From the NCBI GenBank assembly GCA_937983065.1, contig CALKAL010000084.1, forward strand, positions 1 to 9,258: a stretch of 9,258 bases of DNA. Reading direction: 5' to 3'. This DNA comes from an uncultured Bacillaceae bacterium (GTDB lineage: Bacteria > Bacillota > Bacilli > Bacillales > Alkalibacillaceae). Under the pieces are notes generated by a model. It was not told the origin of the DNA and ran no database searches. It was given only the letters and a program-made list of their open reading frames with translations. Position numbers and translations under genes: made by a program. Position 1 is the stretch's first letter; every line of letters begins with the position of its first letter. Of the stretch, positions 1-6,994 are shown piece by piece.

Positions 1-27
1 CATAATCGCAGTTTAATAACGTGAATT

Positions 28-99
28 AAAAAAGAACGCTAAAGGTACTGACTCCTTAAATTTTGGAGTGCGGACTCGAATAAGCGCGTTCTTTTTTTT
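28..99. terminator. Long bidirectional intrinsic terminator
   Basis: An outer stem pairs AAAAAAGAACGC (28-39) with GCGTTCTTTTTT (86-97), giving a 12-bp helix with a U-tract on either strand (eight T at 92-99 on plus, six on minus). The 46-nt interior carries its own hairpin, ACTCC (51-55) with GGAGT (65-69). It would end minus-strand transcripts from the MFS gene and any plus-strand gene entering from the left. The apical part is unusually large for a simple terminator. Confidence 0.75.
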
Positions 100-188
100 C
101 TTATATAAAACCCAAATCTCATTGCTCCACCGAAAGATTTGTCTTATAGCCCCCTCGAAACTTTAACGAACCCAAAGATAATCTCAAA

Positions 189-1376
189 TTACGAATACGA
201 ATCATTTAAAGCACGTTTAAGTATGGCCTTTCTTTGGCTGAAAAATAATATAACAAGGACTACTGTTAAAAACAGTGCAATTAAAGTGAAAAACGAAATC
301 TCTGGGAAGAAATCGATAAATAACCCACCGAAAATTGGTCCTGAAATACTTCCGAAGCTAAAGGCAATTCCGCATAAAATATTTCCTGCTGGGAGTAAGC
401 TTTTCGGTAATAAATCAGCCATATAGGACATGCCTAATGAAAATAAAGAGCCAACGAATAAACCCGCGACTATGAACATAGCTAATAAAGCCAGTGCCGA
501 ATCTTCTAATCTAGCTGCTAGGAAAAACGCAATGACTCCACCTAAAAATACGAAAGATAGCACTTTTGGTCTTCCGAATTTATCACTGAGTACGCCTAAC
601 GGAATTTGTGATATTATACTTGCGGCTGCAAAGGACGGTATGATGATTGAAAGGGCATTAGGATCATGACCGATTCGCATGCCGTAAACAGGGAAATTTC
701 CGTTTAATGTCGCTTCTAAAAATCCATAAGCAAAAGGGGCTAAAAAGGCGACCCACGATAATTTCGTTGCCTGAATAAAACGTTGAAATGAACTTGTCGA
801 AGTAATTTGCACTTCGTCCTCTTCAACAGGAAAGTCATTTCGAACGAAAAACATAAAACTCCAAACAATCAAACATAAAATCGAGCTTATAATAAACGGT
901 AAATGCTGGTTCACTTCAAGGAGCCTTACCATCAAAGGTCCTGTTGCAAATCCTAGGGCAAAGGCAAGTCCGTAAATCGCGATATTTCTTCCACGTTTAT
1001 GCTCTGCTGTCGTTGTTGTGATCCACGTTTGCGAACCAAAATGAAGAATATTATCTCCAATTCCGACTAATAACCGTAAAATAAACCATACCCAGATCGA
1101 ATCCCAAATTGTAAAGGAAAATAACGAGACAAAGACGAGTACGCCACCGAATAAAATGAGAGGCTTATAACCAAATTTCTTTAATGGTGGTTCTAAAAAT
1201 GGCGAAATAATTAAAATACCTATGTACAAAGCTGTCGCATGTAGTCCATTAATTGACGATGAGACCCCTTGTTGCTCAAAAATAATCGCAATAAGTGGAA
1301 GGAGCATTCCTTGAGAAAAACCGGAAATTCCTACAATTGAAACTAGTATGATAAACCTCATGCGCTCATTAACCAT
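189..1376 (-). CDS. MFS transporter, YfkF-like (putative efflux)
   Basis: This is a twelve-helix major facilitator superfamily carrier of 395 residues, a normal length for the family, acting in the cytoplasmic membrane. The inter-domain half carries the motif-A signature GVLSDKFGRPKVL (residues 261-273) in the loop after helix 8. The first-half copy is degenerate (PPLKKFGYKPLI, about 63-74). Motif-C-like glycine/proline turns are seen at GFATGPLM (142-149) and GSISGPIFGG (342-351), and a hydrophilic central loop spans about 178-205. The start is placed at 1376 because GAGGTG (1383-1388) lies 6 nt upstream. The open frame continues to 1421, but an upstream ATG abuts the SD and is less likely. 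The substrate cannot be read from sequence; drug or metabolite export by proton antiport is typical of relatives. The YfkF assignment rests on general similarity and on having PdaA and YfjP relatives nearby. It is divergent from the OsmC gene. Confidence 0.85.
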   Translation of the reverse strand: MVNERMRFIILVSIVGISGFSQGMLLPLIAIIFEQQGVSSSINGLHATALYIGILIISPFLEPPLKKFGYKPLILFGGVLVFVSLFSFTIWDSIWVWFILRLLVGIGDNILHFGSQTWITTTTAEHKRGRNIAIYGLAFALGFATGPLMVRLLEVNQHLPFIISSILCLIVWSFMFFVRNDFPVEEDEVQITSTSSFQRFIQATKLSWVAFLAPFAYGFLEATLNGNFPVYGMRIGHDPNALSIIIPSFAAASIISQIPLGVLSDKFGRPKVLSFVFLGGVIAFFLAARLEDSALALLAMFIVAGLFVGSLFSLGMSYMADLLPKSLLPAGNILCGIAFSFGSISGPIFGGLFIDFFPEISFFTLIALFLTVVLVILFFSQRKAILKRALNDSYS

Positions 1377-1407
1377 AGTCATCACCTCGTAAATGGGCAA
1401 ATTAATG

Positions 1408-1429
1408 TCATTGTAACGCAATCCAATGA
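1408..1429. promoter_or_regulatory. Inverted repeat in divergent MFS/OsmC intergenic region
   Basis: TCATTG (1408-1413) and CAATGA (1424-1429) form a 6-bp inverted repeat in the 91-bp gap between the two divergent starts. On the minus strand TACAAT (1410-1415) could be a -10 for the MFS gene, so a protein bound here could control both genes. The arms are short and this could be chance. Confidence 0.25.
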
Positions 1430-1467
1430 TAGAATAAATGAAAATGTATAAAAAGGAGTGCAGTTAG

Positions 1468-1848
1468 TTGACCTATCATGTGAAAGATGACCATATTAAT
1501 GTTGAATTTGAGAGTGGAACATTAACGATTTCGGGCGATGAAACGAAAGGGTTTCGACCATTTCAATTAATGTTGTCCTCTTTAGTCGGCTGTAGTATTT
1601 TAGTTTATAAAAGAATTTTACAAAAACAAAAAGTAGAATATGATGAAATGACAGTCGAGGCAAGTGTTGAACGTTCAGGTGATTCTATCAATAAAATTGA
1701 AAAAGTGTATATAAATTTTAAATTGAAAGGTGAACATTTAAAGATTGAAAAACTTAAAAAAAGTTTAGACGTAGCAACAAAGAATTGCTCGATGGTCCAA
1801 TCAGTTATCGACTCAATTGAAGTGATTGAAACAGTTGAGATTGTTTAA
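1468..1848 (+). CDS. OsmC/Ohr-family protein
   Basis: A cytoplasmic protein of 126 residues with the OsmC fold pattern: an N-terminal beta region, then a helix beginning with a cysteine after GFRPFQLMLSSLVGC (Cys42), and a second conserved cysteine (Cys107) in the helix KNCSMVQSVIDS. In characterised OsmC/Ohr proteins these two cysteines are the peroxidatic and resolving residues that reduce organic hydroperoxides. Here an Arg (R30) precedes Cys42, but the Glu commonly found in the PEELL-type motif before the first Cys is replaced by PFQLM. The protein therefore probably belongs to one of the less studied OsmC subgroups rather than true Ohr, and peroxidase activity is an inference. The start is TTG at 1468, chosen for AAAAGGAGTG at 1451-1460. 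It is followed by a strong terminator, so it looks monocistronic. No OhrR-type regulator gene adjoins it. Confidence 0.85.
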   Translation: MTYHVKDDHINVEFESGTLTISGDETKGFRPFQLMLSSLVGCSILVYKRILQKQKVEYDEMTVEASVERSGDSINKIEKVYINFKLKGEHLKIEKLKKSLDVATKNCSMVQSVIDSIEVIETVEIV

Positions 1849-1910
1849 AAATTGAAAGTTTCAAAAAGCACGTATTTATAAATCCTAGTTAATTATGCAT
1901 ATTATTTAAA

Positions 1911-1949
1911 CAACCCCTATATTATTTTTAAAAAGGGGTTGATTTTTTT
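1911..1949 (+). terminator. Intrinsic terminator after OsmC gene
   Basis: CAACCCCT (1911-1918) pairs with AGGGGTTG (1934-1941), an 8-bp GC-rich stem with a 15-nt AT loop, followed by A and seven T. It lies about 60 nt after the OsmC-family stop codon and separates it from the permease gene. Confidence 0.9.
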
Positions 1950-1958
1950 CATAAATCC

Positions 1959-1990
1959 CTTTATCATGTTAAAGTATTAGAGAGATAAAG
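1959..1990 (+). promoter_or_regulatory. Weak candidate promoter within an inverted repeat
   Basis: TTATCA (1961-1966) and GATAAA (1984-1989) are 17 nt apart and each matches 4 of 6 bases of the vegetative -35 and -10. The same bases form an inverted repeat, CTTTATC (1959-1965) with GATAAAG (1984-1990). The better-looking TATAAA at 2003-2008 is too close to the SD to serve. The only space for a promoter between the preceding terminator and the permease SD is this 60-nt stretch. Confidence 0.35.
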
Positions 1991-2025
1991 TAAATCTTAA
2001 ATTATAAATAAGGGAGGAGAAAGAT

Positions 2026-3339
2026 TTGGCTTCAGCCGTCATTTTATCTGTATTATTATTAGTTGTTCTTAGTCTATTAAAAGTGAACGTTTTAGTTGCA
2101 ATTGTTATTTCAGCCTTATCAGCTGGATTGTTCGCAGGTGAATCTTTAATAGATACGCTAGGTATTTTCATTTCAAACATGGGAGGTAACGCTAATACCG
2201 CAATTAGTTACATATTACTTGGAGGATTTGCAGCTGCGATTGGTTTAACAGGAATAACAAAAGGCGTCGTTCAATTTCTTAGACGCGCGGTTAAAGGAAA
2301 ACGAGGCGTTATGTTAATTGCGATTGCTATAATTGCTTCATTATCTCAAAACGCCATCCCAGTTCATATTGCATTCATTCCAATTTTAATACCACCGTTA
2401 ATTGCCCTATTTGATAAAATGCAAATTGACCGTCGTGCAATAGCAACAGCATTAACCTTTGGATTGAAAGCGCCGTATATTATGATTCCTGTTGGTTTCG
2501 GATTAATCTTCCAAGGAATCATTCAAGAAAACATGGAACTGAATGGCGTGTCCATTAGTATTTCGGAAATTACACAGGCGATGCTTTTCCCTGGAATTGG
2601 AATGCTCGTCGGGCTGTTAATTGCGATTTTTATTACTTACCGTAAGAAAAGAGATTATAGTCAAATAGAAGCTCAAGGGCCTGTATCAGATTTTGCAAAT
2701 GTGGATGATTCACCGTTTAAATTTGAATTAAAACATTTCATGACGATCATTGCTATTATTGCAGCTTTAGCCGTACAGATTATCACAGAAGAAATGGTAT
2801 TAGGTGCGTTAACTGGATTAGTACTTATGTTTTTACTCGTCGCTGTTCCTTTTAGACGTGGTGAAGAAGTGATGTCAAAAGGAATTAGTATGATGGGTAT
2901 GATTGCGTTCATTATGTTAACAGCATCAGGCTTTGGTGGCGTGCTAAGTGAAACAGGCTCAGTTGAAGCTCTCGTCAATGCCTCATCAGATATGCTTTCT
3001 GGAAACCAAGCTATCATTGCATTTATTTTATTGTTAGTCGGATTAATTATAACGATGGGAATTGGAACGTCATTTGGTACGATACCAATTATCGCGGCGT
3101 TATACGTGCCCATTGCATTAGCTGCTGGGTTTTCACCGATTGCAATTGCTGTACTTATCGGAACGGCAGGCGCATTAGGAGATGCAGGTAGTCCAGCTTC
3201 CGACAGTACACTCGGTCCAACTGCCGGGCTTAATGTTGACGGTAAACATAATCATATTTGGGATACTTGTGTGCCAACGTTTATTCACTTTAATATCCCA
3301 CTATTTATTTTCGGGTGGGCCGCAGCACTTATTTTGTAA
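2026..3339 (+). CDS. YuiF-type Na+/H+ antiporter-family permease
   Basis: A polytopic membrane protein of 437 residues, about eleven or twelve hydrophobic segments, matching the NhaC-related family of B. subtilis YuiF. Diagnostic stretches are LSQNAIPVHIAFIPILIPP (106-124), a glycine-rich re-entrant segment MGIGTSFGTIPIIAALYVP (344-362), and the C-terminal GALGDAGSPASDSTLGPTAG region (382-401) followed by HNHIWDTCVPTFIHFNIP. A hydrophilic loop lies at about 205-235. It starts with TTG at 2026, supported by GGGAGGAG (2012-2019) 6 nt upstream, and the N-terminus begins directly with helix 1. The family name implies sodium/proton exchange, but some annotation resources call YuiF a histidine permease; the substrate is unsettled and cannot be decided here. 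Terminators flank it on both sides, so it is transcribed alone. The 76-nt leader has no room for a T-box. Confidence 0.85.
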   Translation: MASAVILSVLLLVVLSLLKVNVLVAIVISALSAGLFAGESLIDTLGIFISNMGGNANTAISYILLGGFAAAIGLTGITKGVVQFLRRAVKGKRGVMLIAIAIIASLSQNAIPVHIAFIPILIPPLIALFDKMQIDRRAIATALTFGLKAPYIMIPVGFGLIFQGIIQENMELNGVSISISEITQAMLFPGIGMLVGLLIAIFITYRKKRDYSQIEAQGPVSDFANVDDSPFKFELKHFMTIIAIIAALAVQIITEEMVLGALTGLVLMFLLVAVPFRRGEEVMSKGISMMGMIAFIMLTASGFGGVLSETGSVEALVNASSDMLSGNQAIIAFILLLVGLIITMGIGTSFGTIPIIAALYVPIALAAGFSPIAIAVLIGTAGALGDAGSPASDSTLGPTAGLNVDGKHNHIWDTCVPTFIHFNIPLFIFGWAAALIL

Positions 3340-3351
3340 CATGAAATTAAT

Positions 3352-3388
3352 AAAAAATGACCGTAAAATCATATTGCGGTCATTTTTT
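3352..3388 (+). terminator. Intrinsic terminator after permease gene
   Basis: AAAAAATGACCG (3352-3363) pairs perfectly with CGGTCATTTTTT (3377-3388), a 12-bp stem with a 13-nt loop whose 3' arm contains the U-tract. It starts 12 nt after the stop codon. The A/T symmetry means it could also act on the minus strand. Confidence 0.9.
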
Positions 3389-3426
3389 AATGATAATGTC
3401 AGTTATAACTTAATTTAAGTATGATA

Positions 3427-3463
3427 TTCCTCGTTTTTGAAGAAAATAAAGTAAAACGAGGAG
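3427..3463 (+). promoter_or_regulatory. Hairpin overlapping the pdaA ribosome binding site
   Basis: CCTCGTTTT (3429-3437) is the exact complement of AAAACGAGG (3453-3461). Adding T3428-A3462 and the wobble T3427-G3463 gives about 11 bp around a 15-nt loop. The 3' arm contains most of the SD GAGGAGG (3458-3464), which lies 9 nt before the pdaA ATG. If the mRNA begins upstream of 3427, folding would hide the SD. A TATGAT at 3420-3425 might be a -10, in which case transcription would start inside the 5' arm and the hairpin could not form. Confidence 0.45.
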
Positions 3464-3473
3464 GTTTGTTAAA

Positions 3474-4256
3474 ATGAAACGTCTCTTTCAATTACTAATC
3501 GTTGTGTTAATTTTTTCAGCATGGACTTCGAATGTCGTCGCTTTATCAAATGAGTCTTACGGTTTTGGCTACAAAAAGAAAGGCGATGAACAGCCACCCG
3601 ATTTAGGCTTTTACGGTCCGTTAATTGAAAAATATAATGGATTATACATGGGAGATCCGAATAAAAAGGTCGTCTATTTAACCTTCGACAATGGTTATGA
3701 ACAAGGCTATACGGAACAGATTTTAGACGTTTTAAAAGAAAAGCATGTTCCAGCGACATTTTTTCTAACGGGAGATTACGTCGATTCAGTGCCCGACATT
3801 GTGAAGCGAATGGCTGATGATGGGCATTTAATCGGAAATCACTCGAATAAACATCTCGATTATACGAAAAATTCGGATACGACGATTCGAGATGATTTGC
3901 ATAAGCTCGATGAAAAAATTAAAAAAGTGACCGATCAAGACCATGTTATGTTTTTTAGACCAGCTCGAGGTGTTTTTAGCGAACGCACTTTAGCTTTAAC
4001 CGAAGAGCTCGGCTATATTAACGTATTTTGGACCGTTGCTTTTGTCGATTGGCATCGCGATTCCCAAAAAGGGTGGGAGCATTCGTTTCGATCAGTGATG
4101 GATCAAGTTCATCCAGGTGCGATCGTTTTACTTCATTCCGTTTCATCAGATAATGCTGAGGCGTTAAGTCATTTGATTGATGAGTTAAGGAAAAGAGGAT
4201 ATGAATTTGGGACGCTTGAAGATTTAGTTTGGGATAAATTAGTTCCTCTTTGGTAA
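3474..4256 (+). CDS. pdaA: Polysaccharide deacetylase PdaA (muramic delta-lactam synthesis)
   Basis: This is a delta-lactam-biosynthetic de-N-acetylase, 260 residues against about 263 in B. subtilis. It removes the acetyl group from muramic acid during spore cortex synthesis so that muramic delta-lactam, the mark recognised by germination lytic enzymes, can form. A signal peptide or anchor is seen at residues 1-24 (MKR, hydrophobic core, VVALS). The NodB domain shows motif 1 as TFDNGYE with Asp72 and Asn73 (the Asn is typical of PdaA, not a defect). Motif 2 is NHSNKH with metal ligands His123 and His127, motif 3 is FRPARGVFS (161-169), DWHRDSQKGW is at 192-201, and the final motif is LLHSVSSDNAEAL with His221. 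It acts outside the forespore inner membrane. The start is fixed by GAGGAGG at 3458-3464. In B. subtilis the gene is sigma-G dependent, but I see no convincing sigma-G promoter here. Confidence 0.95.
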   Translation: MKRLFQLLIVVLIFSAWTSNVVALSNESYGFGYKKKGDEQPPDLGFYGPLIEKYNGLYMGDPNKKVVYLTFDNGYEQGYTEQILDVLKEKHVPATFFLTGDYVDSVPDIVKRMADDGHLIGNHSNKHLDYTKNSDTTIRDDLHKLDEKIKKVTDQDHVMFFRPARGVFSERTLALTEELGYINVFWTVAFVDWHRDSQKGWEHSFRSVMDQVHPGAIVLLHSVSSDNAEALSHLIDELRKRGYEFGTLEDLVWDKLVPLW

Positions 4257-4337
4257 ATCATCGTCGTCCGTCATTGCATCTTTCCACTGAGACGTTGTAA
4301 ACTAATTGTAATTGTATGAAAAGAAAGAGGTATTTAA

Positions 4338-5207
4338 ATGTGGAAAGAATATTATCATACACCTGGTATTTACGATTTTGATTATGCCCTTAGTCGGTTT
4401 AAATTAGATCCCCTCATCCGAGTCAATTTTAAAGATCGCTGGGCTGACATTCCGATTGAAACAGAAGGAGTCCGCACCGTTGTCAGAGTAAAAGCTGAAG
4501 GGACAACTGAGGAACCGATTTTTACAGTCATGGGCGAACATGATGAGATTCAAGATATTATTTTTGAAAAAGTACGAGATATTTTCCAATGGGATAAAGA
4601 TTTAAACGAAATACATCAATTTTTCCAAAAAACCGAGCTGTCGATGTTATTTTTCACGTATCAAGGAACACCGATTGTGAAAGATTTTGATCTATACGCT
4701 TCACTGATGAAAGTCATTATTCATCAGCAGCTTAATATGAAGTTCGCTTACACGTTATCAACTAGATTTGTCCACAAATTTGGTGAAGAAATTGACGGAT
4801 CTTGGTTTTATCCAAGACCAGAGCAGGTTGCAAAACTCGATTATGATGATTTAAGGGAGCTGCAATTTAGTCAGAGAAAAGCAGAGTATGTCATTGATAC
4901 GTCACGATTAATCGCAAACGGTGAACTAGATTTAAATAAACTTTCAAAAATGGAAAACGAAGCAATTATGAAGGAACTCGGAAAAGTGCGTGGTGTCGGG
5001 CCGTGGACCGTTGAAAATTGGATGTTATTCGCATTAGGTCGCGACGATATATTTCCTGTGCAAGATATTGGGATCCAAAACGCTTTGAAAAAATGGTGGC
5101 GGAAAACTGAAAAACCAGCCAAAGAGGAAATTTTAGAAAAAGCGGATGAATGGAAGCCGTATCGAAGCTATGCCTCATTAACGCTGTGGCGAAGTATTGA
5201 AGGTTAA
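4338..5207 (+). CDS. DNA-3-methyladenine glycosylase, AlkA/YfjP type
   Basis: A base-excision repair glycosylase of the HhH-GPD superfamily, 289 residues, cytoplasmic. It should remove alkylated purines such as 3-methyladenine, leaving an abasic site. An N-terminal AlkA-type beta domain covers about 1-100. The helical domain begins with the IIHQQLNMKFAYTL helix (127-140), equivalent to the ILgQQ segment of AlkA. The helix-hairpin-helix is LGKVRGVGPWTVENWML (214-230), and the catalytic aspartate is Asp243 in IFPVQDIGI. No FeS-cluster cysteines are present, as expected for this branch. The start is ATG at 4338 with AAAGAGGT at 4325-4331. It lies 81 nt after pdaA with no clear terminator between them, so read-through from pdaA is possible. 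A relative, yfjP, is near pdaA in B. subtilis. No adaptive-response gene (ada or ogt) adjoins it. Confidence 0.9.
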   Translation: MWKEYYHTPGIYDFDYALSRFKLDPLIRVNFKDRWADIPIETEGVRTVVRVKAEGTTEEPIFTVMGEHDEIQDIIFEKVRDIFQWDKDLNEIHQFFQKTELSMLFFTYQGTPIVKDFDLYASLMKVIIHQQLNMKFAYTLSTRFVHKFGEEIDGSWFYPRPEQVAKLDYDDLRELQFSQRKAEYVIDTSRLIANGELDLNKLSKMENEAIMKELGKVRGVGPWTVENWMLFALGRDDIFPVQDIGIQNALKKWWRKTEKPAKEEILEKADEWKPYRSYASLTLWRSIEG

Positions 5208-5210
5208 AAT

Positions 5211-5254
5211 AAATGAGACAGTTTGAAAAGTTCATTCAAATTGTCTCATTTTTT
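5211..5254 (+). terminator. Strong intrinsic terminator after glycosylase gene
   Basis: A 17-bp stem pairs 5211-5227 (AAATGAGACAGTTTGAA) with 5235-5251, with one G-U wobble, a 7-nt loop, and a run of T to 5254. It begins 4 nt after the stop codon and isolates comC from upstream transcription. Confidence 0.93.
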
Positions 5255-5273
5255 ATTGGCTGACTTCCTACAT

Positions 5274-5301
5274 TTGCTCGTTAAAAAATATGTTATATAA
5301 T
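5274..5301 (+). promoter_or_regulatory. Candidate vegetative promoter for comC
   Basis: TTGCTC (5274-5279) is followed after 16 nt by a perfect TATAAT (5296-5301), which would give a leader of about 70 nt before comC. A second perfect TATAAT at 5360-5365, with TTCATA 16 nt upstream (5338-5343), is too close to the ATG to leave room for the SD. No complete ComK AAAA-N5-TTTT box pair is visible. Confidence 0.5.
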
Positions 5302-5379
5302 GAATTTATGGAATAGTTGCATCATAGCGGTAATAACTTCATATGATAAACGATACGATTATAATTGTAGGAAGATGTA

Positions 5380-6138
5380 ATGATGACATTCTTTTATATT
5401 TGTTTAGCTCTTTTAGGACTCGTACTAGGTTCCTTTTACAACGTAGTCGGTTTAAGACTTCCAAAAGGTGAATCGATCATTTCACCACCTTCCCATTGTC
5501 CTTCCTGTGAAAACAGACTACGCCCCATTGAATTAATTCCCGTTTTTTCGTATATCATTCAGCGGGGGCGATGTAAGCATTGTCAGACAAAAATTTCACC
5601 ACGATATGCTTTTTTTGAATTATTAACAGCATTTTTATTTGTTCTATCATTTTACTATATTGGTTTTGAGCTTGAACTTATCATAGCGTTATTGTTCATG
5701 AGTTTATGTATTATTATTACGATTAGTGATATCCATTATCAAATTATTTCCAATAAAGTTCTTATTTTTTTCGCCGTGGTGATTGGAGTTTTGCGGTTAA
5801 TTATTCCTCTTGAGCCTTGGTATGACGCGTATGTTGGTGCTGCTTTTGGCTTTGGTTTACTCCTTCTCATTGCGATTTTGAGTAAAGGCGGGATGGGGGG
5901 AGGCGATGTGAAGCTTTTCGGCGTCATTGGGCTTGCGCTAGGCTTTCAAGGGACATTGCTAACCTTCGTTCTCGCTTCTATATTAGGTGCTGTTATCGGT
6001 TTGTTTTTAATGATTATTAAAAAAGTTAAACGCGATACCCCAATCGCTTTCGGTCCTTTTATTGCAACCGCTGCCGTAATCGCTTATATTTATGGAGATA
6101 AGATTTTAAGTTGGTATGGCCAATCGGTTTTATTTTAG
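5380..6138 (+). CDS. comC: Type IV prepilin peptidase (ComC)
   Basis: A polytopic membrane aspartyl protease of 252 residues that cleaves and N-methylates prepilin-like proteins; in Bacillus these are the ComGC/GD/GE/GG competence pseudopilins. The N-terminal domain carries the methylation-associated region with a four-cysteine zinc motif, CPSC (40-43) and CKHC (65-68), preceded by GSFYNVVGLRLPKGESI. The peptidase part has the two catalytic aspartates: Asp117 in ISDIHYQIISN and Asp176 in GMGGGDVKLFG. About seven or eight hydrophobic helices are visible. The first of two tandem ATG codons is taken; the SD is modest (TAGGAAG, 5368-5374) and the second ATG at 5383 is as likely. It is monocistronic between terminators. 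In B. subtilis comC follows folC; here it does not. With all catalytic residues present it should be active. Confidence 0.93.
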   Translation: MMTFFYICLALLGLVLGSFYNVVGLRLPKGESIISPPSHCPSCENRLRPIELIPVFSYIIQRGRCKHCQTKISPRYAFFELLTAFLFVLSFYYIGFELELIIALLFMSLCIIITISDIHYQIISNKVLIFFAVVIGVLRLIIPLEPWYDAYVGAAFGFGLLLLIAILSKGGMGGGDVKLFGVIGLALGFQGTLLTFVLASILGAVIGLFLMIIKKVKRDTPIAFGPFIATAAVIAYIYGDKILSWYGQSVLF

Positions 6139-6157
6139 AAAAAAATTGTTTGAATAG

Positions 6158-6199
6158 AAAAACTCCCTTTATAGTAAACTGAATTACTGTAAAGGGAGT
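6158..6199 (-). terminator. Convergent terminator between comC and the ABC operon
   Basis: A 16-bp stem pairs 6162-6177 (ACTCCCTTTATAGTAA) with 6184-6199, with one wobble and a 6-nt loop. Read on the minus strand it ends in GGGAGTTTTTC, a short U-tract, 22 nt after the permease stop. On the plus strand no U-run follows, so it suits the minus-strand operon better, though it may slow comC transcripts too. Confidence 0.8.
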
Positions 6200-6220
6200 C
6201 TATATTTCTATAATTTTACT

Positions 6221-6994
6221 TTAATCAAAGGCTCTTCTTTGTAAAATCATCGTGGCGACTACGAGTAATAATGCGGTAAATATTATCGCTAATGATACAC
6301 TGCCGATTAATTCTGAAGTAAGGGATCCGTCATAAAGAAACGCTAACGTATGATTACTCACCATTAATGGACTCCACGTTAAAACATGACTGAAAATATC
6401 GGTGATAATATTAAGCGCGATAACAATTATAATTGTCAGAAACGCTACGAGTCCAGGTGATTTAAGTAATGTATTTAAAACGACCGTTATACTTAAAATA
6501 AAAAGTAAGTAAAACGTATAGAAAACAGCACTGACGATGACTGTACTAAACGCAATATCACCAAATAACAAACTGACATAATACCAAGATGCAATCATAC
6601 TAACAATAAGTGATAGTAGAATAATTAAACTGTAAGCGGAAAACTTCGACATGATGTAATTCGCATAGCTGACGGGTTTAGATAAAATCATTTCATAAAC
6701 ACCACTTCTTATTTCACCAGCAATCGTTCCCATCGAAATAACAGCGACAATTAAAACTCCGATTGAACCAATTTGTGCATAACTCATTCCGACGGCTTCA
6801 GCAGGGCTCGGCATCGGAATACTGAAAACAGCACCTTCAGGAAGTCCTCCAACGGTTTCAAGAATCCGTGGTAAATAATATGTCGTAATCGGGTCCATAA
6901 TCGCTAGTATAATGAAAACAATTGGAACCCAAATCCACTTAAAATTACGCCAGTTTTCTAGTAATTCTTTTTTAAACATCACTTGAAATTGCAT
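6221..6994 (-). CDS. yxlG: ABC-2 type transporter permease, YxlG-like
   Basis: The membrane subunit of an ABC-2 exporter, 257 residues. An amphipathic N-terminal segment (FKKELLENWRNFKW) leads into helix 1 (about 20-33). A long extracytoplasmic loop follows (34-72), then helices at about 73-93, 119-142, 150-173, 182-203 and 230-250. The cytosolic coupling segment IAGEIRSGVYEMILSKPVS (91-109) after helix 2 is typical of ABC-2 permeases (an ERxxGTxExLLSxPVS-like motif). Its ATG overlaps the ATPase stop by one base (TAATG), so translation is very likely coupled and the two proteins form one complex. The substrate is unknown. The naming follows the yxlE-yxlF-yxlG gene order of the B. subtilis sigY operon, combined with matching protein types and sizes; it is not a proven orthology. 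Confidence 0.85.
   Translation of the reverse strand: MQFQVMFKKELLENWRNFKWIWVPIVFIILAIMDPITTYYLPRILETVGGLPEGAVFSIPMPSPAEAVGMSYAQIGSIGVLIVAVISMGTIAGEIRSGVYEMILSKPVSYANYIMSKFSAYSLIILLSLIVSMIASWYYVSLLFGDIAFSTVIVSAVFYTFYLLFILSITVVLNTLLKSPGLVAFLTIIIVIALNIITDIFSHVLTWSPLMVSNHTLAFLYDGSLTSELIGSVSLAIIFTALLLVVATMILQRRAFD

Noticed and set aside
113..141. Hairpin CAAATCT/AGATTTG as terminator of the MFS gene
   Set aside because: The stem is only 7 bp and AT-rich with a 15-nt loop, and the following minus-strand sequence (GGGTTTTATA) is a poor U-tract; the stronger structure at 28-99 is preferred.
139..669. Plus-strand open frames opposite the MFS gene
   Set aside because: They mirror a well-supported membrane transporter on the other strand and have no SD or recognisable product.
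1950..2025. T-box or other riboswitch before the YuiF-type permease
   Set aside because: The leader is only about 76 nt with no internal terminator or specifier-like structure.
2673..3113. 146-codon minus-strand frame inside the permease gene
   Set aside because: It is a shadow of the antiporter-family gene; its composition (many Ile/Asn/Pro) is typical of antisense translation of membrane proteins.
3391..3426. Sigma-G promoter for pdaA
   Set aside because: Expected from B. subtilis, but no pair of boxes with proper spacing is convincing in this gap.
3546..3700. Asn in place of the second Asp in the PdaA motif TFDNG, as a possible inactivation
   Set aside because: TFDNG is the normal form in PdaA-type delta-lactam deacetylases.
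5281..5301. Possible ComK box (AAAA-N5-TTTT) upstream of comC
   Set aside because: Only one half matches; the expected T-tract is TATA or GTTA, and no second correctly spaced box is present.
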